Assembly (NCBI RefSeq): GCF_006265095.1
Contig: NZ_VCNK01000004.1
Coordinates: 310,001-374,000, forward strand
DNA from: Phaeobacter sp. B1627
GTDB taxonomy: Bacteria; Pseudomonadota; Alphaproteobacteria; Rhodobacterales; Rhodobacteraceae
DNA: 64,000 bases
Direction: 5' to 3'
A model generated the notes under the pieces. That model saw only the letters and a list, made by a program, of their open reading frames with translations. It searched no databases and was not told where the DNA came from. This document shows positions 1 to 8,972 of this stretch, in pieces (positions within the stretch are counted from its first letter, which is position 1; each line of letters opens with the position of its first letter). A program made the translations under genes and the position numbers.

Positions 1-1271
1 ACACGCAGGACGGCATCATGACCTATGACGCGCCGCAGAAAGATCTCTATGAAATGGGGGAGATCCCCCCGATGGGCTACGTGCCCAAGCAGATGTACGC
101 CTGGGCCATTCGCAAGGAACGCCACGGCGAACCGGATACTGCGATGCAGCAGGAGGTGGTGGATGTCCCCTCTGTCGACAGCAACGAAGTGCTGGTTCTG
201 GTGATGGCGGCTGGGGTGAACTACAACGGGGTCTGGGCTGCGCTGGGCCAGCCGATCAGCCCCTTTGACGGTCACAAGGCCCCCTATCATATCGCGGGGT
301 CGGATGCCTCGGGTATTGTCTGGGCCGTCGGGGACAAGGTCACCCGGTGGAAAGTCGGCGATGAGGTGGTGATCCACTGCAATCAGGATGACGGCGACGA
401 CGAGGAGTGCAACGGCGGTGACCCGATGTATTCCACCAGCCAGCGGATCTGGGGCTATGAAACGCCGGATGGCTCGTTCAGCCAGTTTACGCGGGTCCAG
501 AGCCAGCAGCTGATGCCACGGCCAAAGCACCTCAGCTGGGAGGAATCCGCCTGCTATACGCTGACGCTCGCCACCGCCTACCGGATGTTGTTTGGTCACG
601 AGCCGCATGATTTGAAACCGGGTCAGAACGTTCTGGTCTGGGGCGCGTCCGGAGGGCTTGGTTCCTATGCGATCCAGCTGATCAACACCGCCGGTGCCAA
701 CGCAATTGGTGTGATCTCCGACGAGAGCAAGCGCGAATTTGTCATGTCGCTGGGCGCCAAGGGGGTCCTGAACCGCCGTGATTTCAACTGTTGGGGTCAA
801 TTGCCCACGGTCAACACGCCCGAGTACAACACCTGGTTCACCGAAGCGCGCAAGTTCGGCAAGGCAATCTGGGACATCACCGGCAAGGGCAATAACGTGG
901 ATATGGTGTTCGAGCACCCGGGCGAGGCGACCTTTCCGGTGTCCACATTTGTCGTCAAAAAGGGCGGTATGGTCGTGATTTGCGCGGGCACCTCCGGGTT
1001 CAACTGTACCTTTGACGTACGCTACATGTGGATGCACCAGAAGCGCTTGCAGGGCTCGCACTTTGCCCATTTGAAACAGGCCTCGGCGGCCAATAAACTG
1101 ATGATTGAGCGCCGTCTGGACCCCTGCATGTCCGAAGTCTTCGCATGGCAGGATCTGCCCGCCGCGCATATGAAGATGCTGCGCAACGAGCACAAGCCGG
1201 GCAATATGTCCGTGCTGGTGCAGGCGCCGAAAACCGGGCTCAGGACGCTGGAAGAGGTGGTCCAGGGGTGA
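1..1271 (+). CDS. ccrA: crotonyl-CoA carboxylase/reductase (5' end outside window)
   Basis: NADPH-dependent reductive carboxylation of crotonyl-CoA to ethylmalonyl-CoA, the key cytoplasmic step of the ethylmalonyl-CoA pathway for acetate assimilation. About 420 codons are visible. The sequence shows a medium-chain dehydrogenase fold with NYNG near residue 70, the family-typical acidic stretch DDGDDEECNGGD, a Rossmann loop GASGGLGSY near residue 210, and FEHPGEATFPVS near 300. An ATG lies at 18, but the frame is open to base 3 and the residues before that ATG (TQDGI) fit the N-terminus of Rhodobacter Ccr as I remember it (MALDVQSDIVAYDAP). The true start is therefore probably a few codons left of the window. 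A hairpin follows the stop. Confidence 0.95.
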   Translation, partial: TQDGIMTYDAPQKDLYEMGEIPPMGYVPKQMYAWAIRKERHGEPDTAMQQEVVDVPSVDSNEVLVLVMAAGVNYNGVWAALGQPISPFDGHKAPYHIAGSDASGIVWAVGDKVTRWKVGDEVVIHCNQDDGDDEECNGGDPMYSTSQRIWGYETPDGSFSQFTRVQSQQLMPRPKHLSWEESACYTLTLATAYRMLFGHEPHDLKPGQNVLVWGASGGLGSYAIQLINTAGANAIGVISDESKREFVMSLGAKGVLNRRDFNCWGQLPTVNTPEYNTWFTEARKFGKAIWDITGKGNNVDMVFEHPGEATFPVSTFVVKKGGMVVICAGTSGFNCTFDVRYMWMHQKRLQGSHFAHLKQASAANKLMIERRLDPCMSEVFAWQDLPAAHMKMLRNEHKPGNMSVLVQAPKTGLRTLEEVVQG

Positions 1272-1298
1272 CCCTCTGATTGCCACCGGACGATGAAG

Positions 1299-1324
1299 CA
1301 CCCGGTCTCTGACGAGGTCGGGTG
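1299..1324 (+). terminator. stem-loop after ccr
   Basis: CACCCGGTCTC and GAGGTCGGGTG form an 11-base stem with two G.U pairs around the loop TGAC, 27 bases after the ccr stop. The following bases (TCATTC) are not a strong T-run, so this may be a Rho-independent terminator or only an RNA-stabilising hairpin. Confidence 0.45.
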
Positions 1325-1714
1325 TCATTCGCCCACGCAGGCACGTGACGGCTGCAGCCATGTGACAGACACAGTGCCGGAAATATGAACCGCGCAGACA
1401 GCCAGGACTGACCCTCGGCGTTTCAAAGCCACTGCTGCATCGGACCCGTCACCCGAAATGAGGAGGGAAGTGGGGAAGGGTGAAATGTTCCTATGGCAAT
1501 CGGGTCCGGGGTGGTAAACTGGTCCCCTCGGCATGCGGGCCAGATTGATCCCGGATCAAAGCCCCTGTTTGATTCTGTTCGGAACTGTTCGGATCTGCGC
1601 GATAACGGTCGCAATGCGCCGTCCCCGATGCCGCAGACCTCCGATCACGATGTCGGGAGGCACGCGCCAAAACTGTTGCGGTCAACTGCCCAGGGCAAAC
1701 ATATCGGAACGGCG
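1325..1714. other. non-coding stretch between ccr and the LuxR gene
   Basis: I find no convincing gene here. Short open frames on both strands show no recognisable domain and no good ribosome-binding site. The stretch is less regular in codon-position GC than the flanking genes. The only clear structure is the direct repeat at its right end. Confidence 0.5.
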
Positions 1715-1745
1715 ACACTGTGAGTCTTATAACACTGTGAGTCTT
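1715..1745 (+). repeat. 14-base direct repeat in the luxR-type promoter region
   Basis: ACACTGTGAGTCTT occurs twice, at 1715-1728 and 1732-1745, a period of 17 bases, ending about 18 bases before the ATG of the LuxR-type regulator. The position and tandem arrangement suggest a regulator-binding site, perhaps for autoregulation. It could instead be a local duplication of promoter DNA. Confidence 0.5.
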
Positions 1746-1763
1746 GTATAAGTGGATAGGGGA

Positions 1764-2483
1764 ATGGTGCGACGTCACAATCTGAATGCGATCCTCGAGA
1801 TGATCGAGAGTGCGGCCAGCCTCGAAGAAGTCGGCGCGGTGCTGGCGCGGTTTCGGGACCTTGTCGAGGTCGATCATGTGTTCTACCGCCGGATTGACCG
1901 GTCCGAAAGCCTCAGTGCCTGCTCGACATTGCCGACCGCGTGGCGCGAGCGATACGCCGCGATGCATTATGAACGTGTCGATCCCGTGGTTGTTGGTTGC
2001 CATAGCGCCTTTTGCCCGGTGGACTGGCGGGACCTGGATTGGTCCTCACGTCCGGTGGCCGCCTATAGAAAGGACGCACTGGCGCATGGTCTGGGCAACC
2101 AGGGCTTTACCGCTCCGGTACGGGGGCCCAATGGCCAGTATGCCGTGTTCAGCGTTTCCAGAACCTGTGACGGCAAGGCTTGGGATAAATTCACCCAAAA
2201 GAACGGCCGCAACCTGATTTTGGTAGCCCATTATGTCAACAGACGGGCGCTGGATTTCGAAGCACCGGCCTGTCCCTTGCCGAAACAACCCCTGTCCCTG
2301 CGCGAAACCGAAGCGCTCAGCCTGTTGGCCGAGGGGCACAGCCGCGCCCGCGCGGCCGAGGTTCTGGATATTTCCGAGCACACGCTCCGGGTCTATATCG
2401 AGGGCGCGCGCGGAAAACTGAAGGCGCAGAATACCACCCATGCCGTGGCCCGTGCCATTGCCATTGGCCTGATTGCGGTGTGA
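1764..2483 (+). CDS. LuxR-family regulator with autoinducer-binding-like domain
   Basis: Transcription factor of about 240 residues. Residues 1-165 fit the autoinducer-binding PAS-like domain, with the Trp/Tyr/Asp-rich region WRERYAAMHYERVDP near residue 60. Residues 172-235 are a LuxR helix-turn-helix with LSLRETEALSLLAEGHS followed by VLDISEHTLRVYIEGARGKL. No luxI synthase lies nearby, so it would be an orphan (solo) LuxR that may sense exogenous acyl-homoserine lactones or another ligand. The start is uncertain: ATG 1764 directly abuts AGGGGA, GTG 1767 has slightly better spacing, and GTG 1752 is also in frame. It is preceded by a 14-base direct repeat. Confidence 0.85.
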   Translation: MVRRHNLNAILEMIESAASLEEVGAVLARFRDLVEVDHVFYRRIDRSESLSACSTLPTAWRERYAAMHYERVDPVVVGCHSAFCPVDWRDLDWSSRPVAAYRKDALAHGLGNQGFTAPVRGPNGQYAVFSVSRTCDGKAWDKFTQKNGRNLILVAHYVNRRALDFEAPACPLPKQPLSLRETEALSLLAEGHSRARAAEVLDISEHTLRVYIEGARGKLKAQNTTHAVARAIAIGLIAV

Positions 2484-2545
2484 TCACCGGCGGACCGGGC
2501 TGATCCCACTGGTGCGTGCTGCCCTGCGGCTGTAGGGTCGCGCCC

Positions 2546-4087
2546 ATGACACAGATGCCCGCCATTCAATTCTCCGACGATCAGGCGCAAGCCTTTGACA
2601 CCCTGACCGAACAACTCCGCAAGGCGGGGGTCGATCTGGGCGAGGATCTCCTGCATCCGCCCCGGGGCGACACCGGCGTCACGGCCGTCATCGGCAAGGC
2701 AGGTTCCGGAAAGACGCTGCTTCTGGCGGAGTTCTACAAGGCGCTTGCCGCCGCCGGGGTCGAGGTGGTCTCCGGTGATTACGAGAGCCGCAAGAAAGCA
2801 GACAAGCGGACCCTCGCGATCCTTGCACCGACAAACAAGGCGGCCAGTGTGCTGCGGTTGCGGGGTGTGCCGGCGACGACGATCCACCGCATTCTCTACA
2901 CCCCTGTTTATGATCCCGAATACGAGCGCATTGCCGAATGGCTGGCCGGTGACGGGGACAAGCCGGAGATCGAAGGTCTGACAGAAGAGGCTCTGGCCCG
3001 GGCCTCGGCCTTCTTCCAAAAGAACAAATCCATCCCCGGTGCGCTGGCGGCGGCGGGCCTGCGCGGGTCCGATTTCATCACCGGCTGGAAACGGCGCGAG
3101 GAACCGCTGGATATCGGTTTCGTCGACGAGGCCTCGATGCTGGACAACCGCCAGTTCGACGACCTGAAGGAGATTTTCCCGACCCTCGTCCTGTTCGGAG
3201 ATCCCGCCCAGTTGGCGCCGGTCAATCAATCGGGGGCAATGGTCTTTGAATCTCTGCCCGCAGAGCGCCAGCTGATCCTGAACCGGATCCACCGTCAGGA
3301 GGCCGACAACCCGATCCTCGACCTTGCGCATGCGCTGGCGGACCCGGCGCTGGGCTTTGAAGATTTCGAACGCATGATCGAAGACAAGGCCCGGCAGGAC
3401 GAGCGCGTCGTCTGGGGCCAACGGGTCGAGGTCGACCTGATGGCCCGGTCGCCGGTGCTGGTCTGGCGCAACAACACCCGTATTCGGCTTATCAACGCCT
3501 TTCGCGCCGTGCATGGGGCGCCGGAGGACCAACTGATGCCGGGCGAGCCGCTGATCTGCGACGGGATAGAATTGCCGATGAAGCATCGCAAGAAACGTCT
3601 CGACCTCGAAGCGCGCGGCTTGATCAAGGGCGCGCAGGTGATTTACCTCGGCCCCGGCCGCAAACCGGGGTTTTCGCGATTGCATGTCATGGGAGCGGAG
3701 GATCCGCAGGTCTCGGCCGCTTCCATCGTGAAGATCGAGCGACCCGATGAAGAGGAACCCTTCATTCCCTTCGCAGCGGGGATGGGGGCGACCTTCCTGC
3801 ACGGTGCGGCAGTGACCATTCACAAGGCCCAGGGCAGCCAATGGGGGACAACGCAGGTCTTTGCGCCAGACATCTACGCGGCGGCGCGGATGGGCCGGGT
3901 GGAGGCGGGTCAGCCGCTGTGGAAACGTCTGGCCTATGTGGCGATCACCCGGGCGCAGGAGCGGCTGATCTGGGTGGTTCGCAACCGCTTGGCAAAACCC
4001 ACGGCGGGGCTGCCGGTGGAGGATCTGCGTGCGGCGCCAGTGGCGGCGCTGACGCTCGAAGTTCAGGACGAAGAGGCCCCCGCATGA
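2546..4087 (+). CDS. RecD/Dda-like ATP-dependent DNA helicase
   Basis: Superfamily 1 helicase of 513 residues. Walker A GKAGSGKT is at residues 50-57, Walker B FVDEAS near 195, FGDPAQLAPV (motif III) near 220, and the UvrD-like C-terminal motifs TIHKAQGSQWG near 425 and YVAITRAQERL near 460. The compact size and lack of a long N-terminal extension resemble phage Dda or the small 'ATP-dependent RecD-like' proteins more than RecD of RecBCD (about 600) or RecD2 (about 750). ATG 2546 is chosen over GTG 2516 because the N-terminus MTQMPAIQFSDDQ fits the family. The stop overlaps the next gene as ATGA. Probable role: DNA repair or recombination. Confidence 0.85.
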   Translation: MTQMPAIQFSDDQAQAFDTLTEQLRKAGVDLGEDLLHPPRGDTGVTAVIGKAGSGKTLLLAEFYKALAAAGVEVVSGDYESRKKADKRTLAILAPTNKAASVLRLRGVPATTIHRILYTPVYDPEYERIAEWLAGDGDKPEIEGLTEEALARASAFFQKNKSIPGALAAAGLRGSDFITGWKRREEPLDIGFVDEASMLDNRQFDDLKEIFPTLVLFGDPAQLAPVNQSGAMVFESLPAERQLILNRIHRQEADNPILDLAHALADPALGFEDFERMIEDKARQDERVVWGQRVEVDLMARSPVLVWRNNTRIRLINAFRAVHGAPEDQLMPGEPLICDGIELPMKHRKKRLDLEARGLIKGAQVIYLGPGRKPGFSRLHVMGAEDPQVSAASIVKIERPDEEEPFIPFAAGMGATFLHGAAVTIHKAQGSQWGTTQVFAPDIYAAARMGRVEAGQPLWKRLAYVAITRAQERLIWVVRNRLAKPTAGLPVEDLRAAPVAALTLEVQDEEAPA

Positions 4088-4821
4088 GCAAATCCATTCT
4101 GGTCACCGGCGCCAGCTCCGGCATCGGCCGCGCGGTCGCAGAGCTGTTTCTGGCCGAAGGGTGGACCGTCGGCCTGCTGGCACGGCGGGCACCCCTGTTG
4201 GAGGATCTCGCCAGGGGGCATCGCCGTGCCATTGTGTTGCCTGCGGATGTGACCGAACCGGCTGCGGTGACAGAGGTCTTCGACCAATTCATGACTGCCG
4301 CGGGACGATTGGACGTGCTGTTCAACAATGCAGGCATCTTCACCCCGGCTGGCACGATCGATGAAATCCCGCTGGAGGATTGGTACGCCGCCGTCAATGT
4401 GAACCTCAACGGCATGTTCCTCTGCGCGCGTGCAGCCTTTGGCCATATGCGGCGGCAGCACCCCCGGGGCGGGCGGATCATCAACAACGGCTCTATTGCG
4501 GCACATGTCCCGCGCCCGCAGAGCGCGCCCTATGCGGCCACCAAGGCGGCGATCACCGGGCTGACGCGGTCTCTGTCGCTGGATGGCCGCGCCTTTGATA
4601 TCGCCTGCGGCCAGATCGATATCGGAAATGCGCGCACCCCTATGGTCGAGGATCTGGCGGAGCGTCAGGCCAAAGCCAACCCCGACGCGCCAGTGATGGA
4701 GAGCTTTGATGTCGCCGATGCGGCGCGATCCGTTCTGCATATGGCTGCGCTGCCGCCCGAGGCCAACGTTCAGTTCATGACCGTGATGGCAACAAAGATG
4801 CCCTATATCGGACGCGGCTGA
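4084..4821 (+). CDS. SDR-family oxidoreductase
   Basis: Classical short-chain dehydrogenase of 245 residues, probably NAD(P)-dependent. It has the cofactor motif TGASSGIG at residues 8-15, NNAG near 82, the catalytic Ser in NNGSIAAH near 139, and YAATK near 152. The substrate cannot be read from sequence. The final part (VQFMTVMATKMPYIGRG) is typical of a subgroup common in proteobacteria. It is translationally coupled to the helicase by ATGA, but the functions look unrelated. An in-frame open extension upstream lies inside the helicase gene and is not likely to be translated. Confidence 0.9.
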   Translation: MSKSILVTGASSGIGRAVAELFLAEGWTVGLLARRAPLLEDLARGHRRAIVLPADVTEPAAVTEVFDQFMTAAGRLDVLFNNAGIFTPAGTIDEIPLEDWYAAVNVNLNGMFLCARAAFGHMRRQHPRGGRIINNGSIAAHVPRPQSAPYAATKAAITGLTRSLSLDGRAFDIACGQIDIGNARTPMVEDLAERQAKANPDAPVMESFDVADAARSVLHMAALPPEANVQFMTVMATKMPYIGRG

Positions 4822-4918
4822 AGCTGAGGGCCCAAAAACGAGCAGTGCGCGCACGGGGCCGTGCCAGTTCCTGCCAGATCATGCCTGTTGATGCCGGTGG
4901 CGGCGCCGGACCGCCCCG

Positions 4919-5734
4919 TCAGCCGTTGCGCAACAGCTGGAAGATTGCAGCCGCGCCCCAGCCCGACAGGACTGCGATGAACAGGGCGAGAATTCCGTAT
5001 AGGGGCGGCTGTTCGCGGGACAGATTGAACAGGAACCGTTCTACTCCGACCTTGTTGACCTCGATCACCGTTTCATATTGGGAGACCACGCTCCCGTCGC
5101 GGGTCAGGAAAATCCGGGTCTCGTATTGGCCTTCGATCAGATCGGCAGGCATCTGCAGGGCGGTGCGGAACAGGGTCTGTTCATCCAGGGACACCACGTT
5201 TTCCTGCAGGCTATAGAACCCGTTTTCCTCTCTGATCCGCATCAGGGCCTCCTTGAAGGCCTGCGCGCCTTCGATCGTGGAGCCGACGGATCTGATCGCG
5301 CGCCGGATGGAGACTTTGTGGCGCAGATCCTCGGTATCGCTGAGAACCTCGGAAAAGGGCGCGCTGGTGGCGACCGCATAAAAGCTCGGCGCAGAGTCGA
5401 CTGCAACGCTGTCCGTGTTCACCCAGATCCCCATGCTGCGCTCCTTGCGGCGCACCATCACAGGTTCCTTCGGACCCGAAATCGTGACGATCACCTCGAG
5501 CGGCGCCCGGTCCGAGATCGGAGTTTCGCGTTTGACTGCGCCAAAAATCAGGATCTCCGAGCCGTCAAACGTCGCCGTGATTGCCACGCGGTCATGGCTG
5601 AGCCCCAGCACGACCTCCTCGGCCATGGCTGTGGAGGCAGCAAACAGGGCCGACCAAAGCGACATGAACAGGACGGCCAGACCCGGGACGGCCAAGCGCG
5701 GTGGCCATGGGGATCTGCGGATACTGCCCATCAC
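4919..5734 (-). CDS. TIGR02186-family membrane-anchored periplasmic protein
   Basis: 271 residues. An N-terminal hydrophobic signal segment (about 13-38, ending near AMAEE), a mainly beta periplasmic domain (40-235), and one C-terminal membrane helix (LYGILALFIAVLSGWGAAAIFQL, about 243-266). It fits TIGR02186, a conserved family of unknown function that in alphaproteobacteria usually sits beside a TauE/SafE permease, as here, where the two overlap by 4 bases. A periplasmic partner of that anion exporter is an inference from the pairing. Confidence 0.85.
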   Translation of the reverse strand: MMGSIRRSPWPPRLAVPGLAVLFMSLWSALFAASTAMAEEVVLGLSHDRVAITATFDGSEILIFGAVKRETPISDRAPLEVIVTISGPKEPVMVRRKERSMGIWVNTDSVAVDSAPSFYAVATSAPFSEVLSDTEDLRHKVSIRRAIRSVGSTIEGAQAFKEALMRIREENGFYSLQENVVSLDEQTLFRTALQMPADLIEGQYETRIFLTRDGSVVSQYETVIEVNKVGVERFLFNLSREQPPLYGILALFIAVLSGWGAAAIFQLLRNG

Positions 5735-6648
5735 TGCGCCACCCGGATTGGGCTGATCGAATAAAGCTCGCTTGGCTCCAGCAACAGATCGAGGGCCAGC
5801 TTGGCGCAGACCAGAAGGACCAGAAGCGCCAGCAGGATACGTAGCTGCTCGGCCTTCAGCAACGTGCCGATGCGGGTGCCGAACTGGGCACCGACAACAC
5901 CGCCGATGAGCAGCAGCACGGCAAGGACAATATCGACGGTCTGGTTGGTGATCGCATGCATCATGGTGGTCGCCGCAGTGACCGTGATGATTTGAAACAG
6001 CGAGGTGCCGACCACCACCTTCGTCGGCATGCCAAGAAGATATATCATCGCAGGCACCATGATGAAGCCGCCGCCAACGCCCATGATCGCCGTGAGCATG
6101 CCCACAAAAAGCCCGACAGCCAGCGGTGGGATCACCGAAATATAGAGCCCCGAGGTTCTGAACCGCATCTTGAACGGCAGGCTATGGACCCAACCGCGCT
6201 GTTTCCGTTTGGCGGGCGTGCCGCGTCTGGATTTGCGCAGCGCGTTGACGCTCTCGATGAACATCAGCCCACCGACGATGCCGAGGAACACCACGTAGCA
6301 CAGCGTCACAAAGAGATCGACCTGACCGAGAGATTTCAGATAGTTGAAAACCGCGATCCCCAGCGCGGCGCCGACGATGCCACCGGCCTGCAGCACGCCT
6401 CCCATCTTCAGGTCAACGGTGCGGCGGCGCAAATGCGCCAGCACGCCCGACACGGAGGAGGCGACGATTTGGTTCGCACCCGTTGCCACTGCCACTGCCG
6501 GCGGGATGCCGATGAAGAACAGCAAAGGCGTCAGGAGAAAGCCGCCGCCAACGCCAAACATGCCCGACAGCACGCCAACCATGCCACCGAGTCCCAGAAC
6601 CAGGAACGCATTGACCGCGACTTCGGCGATGGGGAGATAGATGTTCAT
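5731..6648 (-). CDS. TauE/SafE-family sulfite/organosulfonate exporter
   Basis: Integral membrane protein of 305 residues with about eight hydrophobic segments and the duplicated signature of the family: GMFGVGGGFLLTPLLFFIG near residue 30 and MGVGGGFIMVPAMIYLLG near 190. Family members export sulfite, sulfoacetate or related small anions. The substrate is unproven here. First gene of a two-gene minus-strand unit; its TGA overlaps the ATG of the TIGR02186 gene. A soluble Lys/Arg-rich loop (about 137-160) separates the two halves. Confidence 0.88.
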   Translation of the reverse strand: MNIYLPIAEVAVNAFLVLGLGGMVGVLSGMFGVGGGFLLTPLLFFIGIPPAVAVATGANQIVASSVSGVLAHLRRRTVDLKMGGVLQAGGIVGAALGIAVFNYLKSLGQVDLFVTLCYVVFLGIVGGLMFIESVNALRKSRRGTPAKRKQRGWVHSLPFKMRFRTSGLYISVIPPLAVGLFVGMLTAIMGVGGGFIMVPAMIYLLGMPTKVVVGTSLFQIITVTAATTMMHAITNQTVDIVLAVLLLIGGVVGAQFGTRIGTLLKAEQLRILLALLVLLVCAKLALDLLLEPSELYSISPIRVAQ

Positions 6649-6805
6649 TGTGCTAGGGTGTCGGTTCTGGGCGGATGATTCAATTACAATGCTGCTATGC
6701 AGCGGTCACAGGTAGATCACAGGCCGACTACAGGCCGGGCGATTTGCGGTCGGGCTTTGTGCCACTTTAGTGCAGGCCGTTTTCGAAAGCGACTGTCGTT
6801 GCAAT

Positions 6806-6840
6806 AAAAACGCCTCCGCTCTCTGAGTGAGGCGAAGGCG
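6806..6840 (-). terminator. Rho-independent terminator of the BMP/ABC operon
   Basis: Read on the minus strand, CGCCTTCGC (6840-6832) pairs with GCGGAGGCG (6819-6811) in a 9-base stem with one G.U pair and a 12-base loop, followed directly by five T. It lies 31 bases past the last permease gene of the operon. Confidence 0.8.
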
Positions 6841-6870
6841 CTACAGGTGCGTGACCGGACGATATTTCGG

Positions 6871-7878
6871 TCAGCGCTCCTTCACATAGGGTTCTCCGCC
6901 GGCGCGCGGGGGGATTGCCTTGCCCACGAACCCTGCGAGGATGACCACTGTGAGGATATAGGGCAGGGCGTCCATCACCTGAACCGGGATGGTGAAACCG
7001 CCGAGCTGGATGCTCTGGAACCGCAGGGCCACGGCCTGCAACAGGCCGAACAACAGACAGGCGCCAAGCGCGTGCCATGGGCGCCATTTGGCAAAGATCA
7101 GCGCCGCCAATGCGATATAGCCACGGCCCGAGGTCATCTCCTTGACGAACCCGGCCTGCAGTCCGGTGGCCAGGTAGGCGCCTGCGATGCCACAGAGCAG
7201 ACCGCAGATGCCGACCGCCGCAAAGCGCAGCCCCCGCACCGAAATACCGGCTGTATCCACCGCAGCCGGGTTTTCGCCCACCGCCCGCAACCGCAGGCCA
7301 AAGCGGGTCCGAAACAGCACCCACCATGTGATCGGAACCGCCAGAAGCGAGACATAGACAAGGATGGAATGGCCGGAGATCAGCTCTGAATAGAGCTGCT
7401 GCACCATGCTGGCTTCCTTGATCATTTCGGTCAACGGACGGCCTGCGGCTTCGGCATCGGAAGGGCCGATGGCAAAGGGCAGCTCGATCCCGTTGAACCG
7501 TCCGGCCGTCATCAGAGACGGCGTACGGCCGCCTTGCTGAAACCAGCTCTGCGCAATCAGGACTGTCAGCCCCGACGCGAGAAAATTGAGCGCAACGCCC
7601 GAGATCAGCTGGTTGCCGCGGAAGGTAATGGAGGCAAGCCCATGCAGACCGCTCAGGGCCAGAGAGGACAGGATACCGGCCCCCAGACCAAGCCAGACAT
7701 CGCCGGTGATCGACGCCACCGCGGCGGAGAAAAACGCCGCCATCAGCATCTTGCCTTCAAGGCCGATGTCGAAAATGCCGGCCCGTTCCGAGAACAGCCC
7801 GGCCAGACAGGCCAGCAGCAGCGGTGTCGCCATGCGCATGGAACTGTCGAGCACCTGAATCAGAGTGAGAAAATCCAT
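6871..7878 (-). CDS. BMP-type nucleoside ABC transporter permease
   Basis: 335-residue inner-membrane permease of the BPD_transp_2 type (COG1079), with about eight to ten hydrophobic segments. FSERAGIFDIGLEGKMLMAAF (about 28-48) is the hallmark of this subfamily, and RAVGENPAAVDTAGI near 200 is the typical EAA-like cytoplasmic loop. It is the last gene of the transport unit; its start overlaps the stop of the other permease by one base. Together with the binding protein and the double ATPase it would import purine nucleosides or related compounds. Confidence 0.9.
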   Translation of the reverse strand: MDFLTLIQVLDSSMRMATPLLLACLAGLFSERAGIFDIGLEGKMLMAAFFSAAVASITGDVWLGLGAGILSSLALSGLHGLASITFRGNQLISGVALNFLASGLTVLIAQSWFQQGGRTPSLMTAGRFNGIELPFAIGPSDAEAAGRPLTEMIKEASMVQQLYSELISGHSILVYVSLLAVPITWWVLFRTRFGLRLRAVGENPAAVDTAGISVRGLRFAAVGICGLLCGIAGAYLATGLQAGFVKEMTSGRGYIALAALIFAKWRPWHALGACLLFGLLQAVALRFQSIQLGGFTIPVQVMDALPYILTVVILAGFVGKAIPPRAGGEPYVKER

Positions 7879-8972
7879 CAGACGTTCTCCTTGCGAAGGG
7901 CGATAAAGATCTTCTCGATCGGGATACGCACCATGTTGTCAAGCGCTCCGGTGAAGAGGATCACCAGCGCCTGGATCACCACGATCAGCTCTGACGGGAT
8001 ATTGGTCCAGAGCGCCAGCTCCGCCCCGCCCTGATAGAGAAACCCAAACAGAATTGCCGCAAGGAACACGCCGAAGGGGTGATTGCGACCCATCAGGGCC
8101 ACGGCGATGCCGATGAAACCGGCGCCCTCGGTGGCGTTCAGAACCAGTCGCTCCGCCTCGCCCATGACATTGTTGATCGCCATCAGGCCGCAGAGCCCGC
8201 CTGAGATCAGCATGGTGATCATCACCGTGCGCACCGGTGAGATGCCTGCGTAAACGGCGCCGCGTTCGGATTTGCCAAGCGCGCGGATCTCATGCCCGAG
8301 AGGTGTGTGCCAGATCAGCCCCCAAACCACAACGCAGGCCGCCAGACCCACAAACAGGGTGACATTGGCGGGGGCGGATTTGGAAAACTCGATGCCCAGC
8401 GGCGCGAGGATTTCGTGCAGGGACGGCAGTTGGGCCGTCTCGGGGAACTTTGCGGTCGAAGGGTCCATCGCGCCCTTGGGTTTCAGCACGGTCACCAGCA
8501 TGTAGTTCAGCACGGCGGCCGCGATGAAGTTGAACATGATGGTGGTGATCACGATGTGGCTGCCGCGTTTGGCCTGCAGATACGCAGGAATAGCCGCCCA
8601 GGCCGCCCCAAAGATCCCGGCGCCAAGCGCGGCAAAGATCAGCGCGATGGTCCAGTGCGGGAAGGGAATATAGAGGCAGACAACGGCCAGGCCGAGGCCA
8701 CCGATCATCGCCTGACCTTCGCCGCCGATATTGAACAGGCCCGCATGGGCCGCGACGGCGACCGCCAGACCGGTAAAGAGAAAGTTGGTGGCGTAGTAGA
8801 GCGTATAGCCCCAGCCGTAGGTCGATCCCAGCGCGCCATTGACCATCAGGTTCAGCGCCTCCACCGGGCTTTCGCCGATGAGCAGGATCACAAGAGCAGA
8901 AATCAGGGCGGCCAGGAGCAGACTGATCACAGGGATCAGCACCACATCGGCCCATTTTGGCATTTTTTCCAT
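7878..8972 (-). CDS. BMP-type nucleoside ABC transporter permease
   Basis: 364-residue permease of COG4603 type with about ten hydrophobic segments. AAHAGLFNIGGEGQAMIGGLG near residue 80-100 is the signature shared with its partner permease, and RALGKSERGAVYAGI near 230 is the coupling loop. A GAMDPSTAKFPETAQLPSL periplasmic insert near 165-185 is typical of this half. The ATG follows the ATPase stop with no gap. Heterodimeric permease partner of the downstream gene. Confidence 0.9.
   Translation of the reverse strand: MEKMPKWADVVLIPVISLLLAALISALVILLIGESPVEALNLMVNGALGSTYGWGYTLYYATNFLFTGLAVAVAAHAGLFNIGGEGQAMIGGLGLAVVCLYIPFPHWTIALIFAALGAGIFGAAWAAIPAYLQAKRGSHIVITTIMFNFIAAAVLNYMLVTVLKPKGAMDPSTAKFPETAQLPSLHEILAPLGIEFSKSAPANVTLFVGLAACVVVWGLIWHTPLGHEIRALGKSERGAVYAGISPVRTVMITMLISGGLCGLMAINNVMGEAERLVLNATEGAGFIGIAVALMGRNHPFGVFLAAILFGFLYQGGAELALWTNIPSELIVVIQALVILFTGALDNMVRIPIEKIFIALRKENV

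Noticed and set aside
1325-1751. Small genes between ccr and the LuxR gene
   Set aside because: Several short frames on both strands overlap one another, none has a good start signal or family resemblance.
3841-4083. N-terminal extension of the SDR gene
   Set aside because: The extra 81 codons lie within the helicase C-terminal coding region in another frame and lack SDR similarity; the SDR begins at the ATGA overlap.
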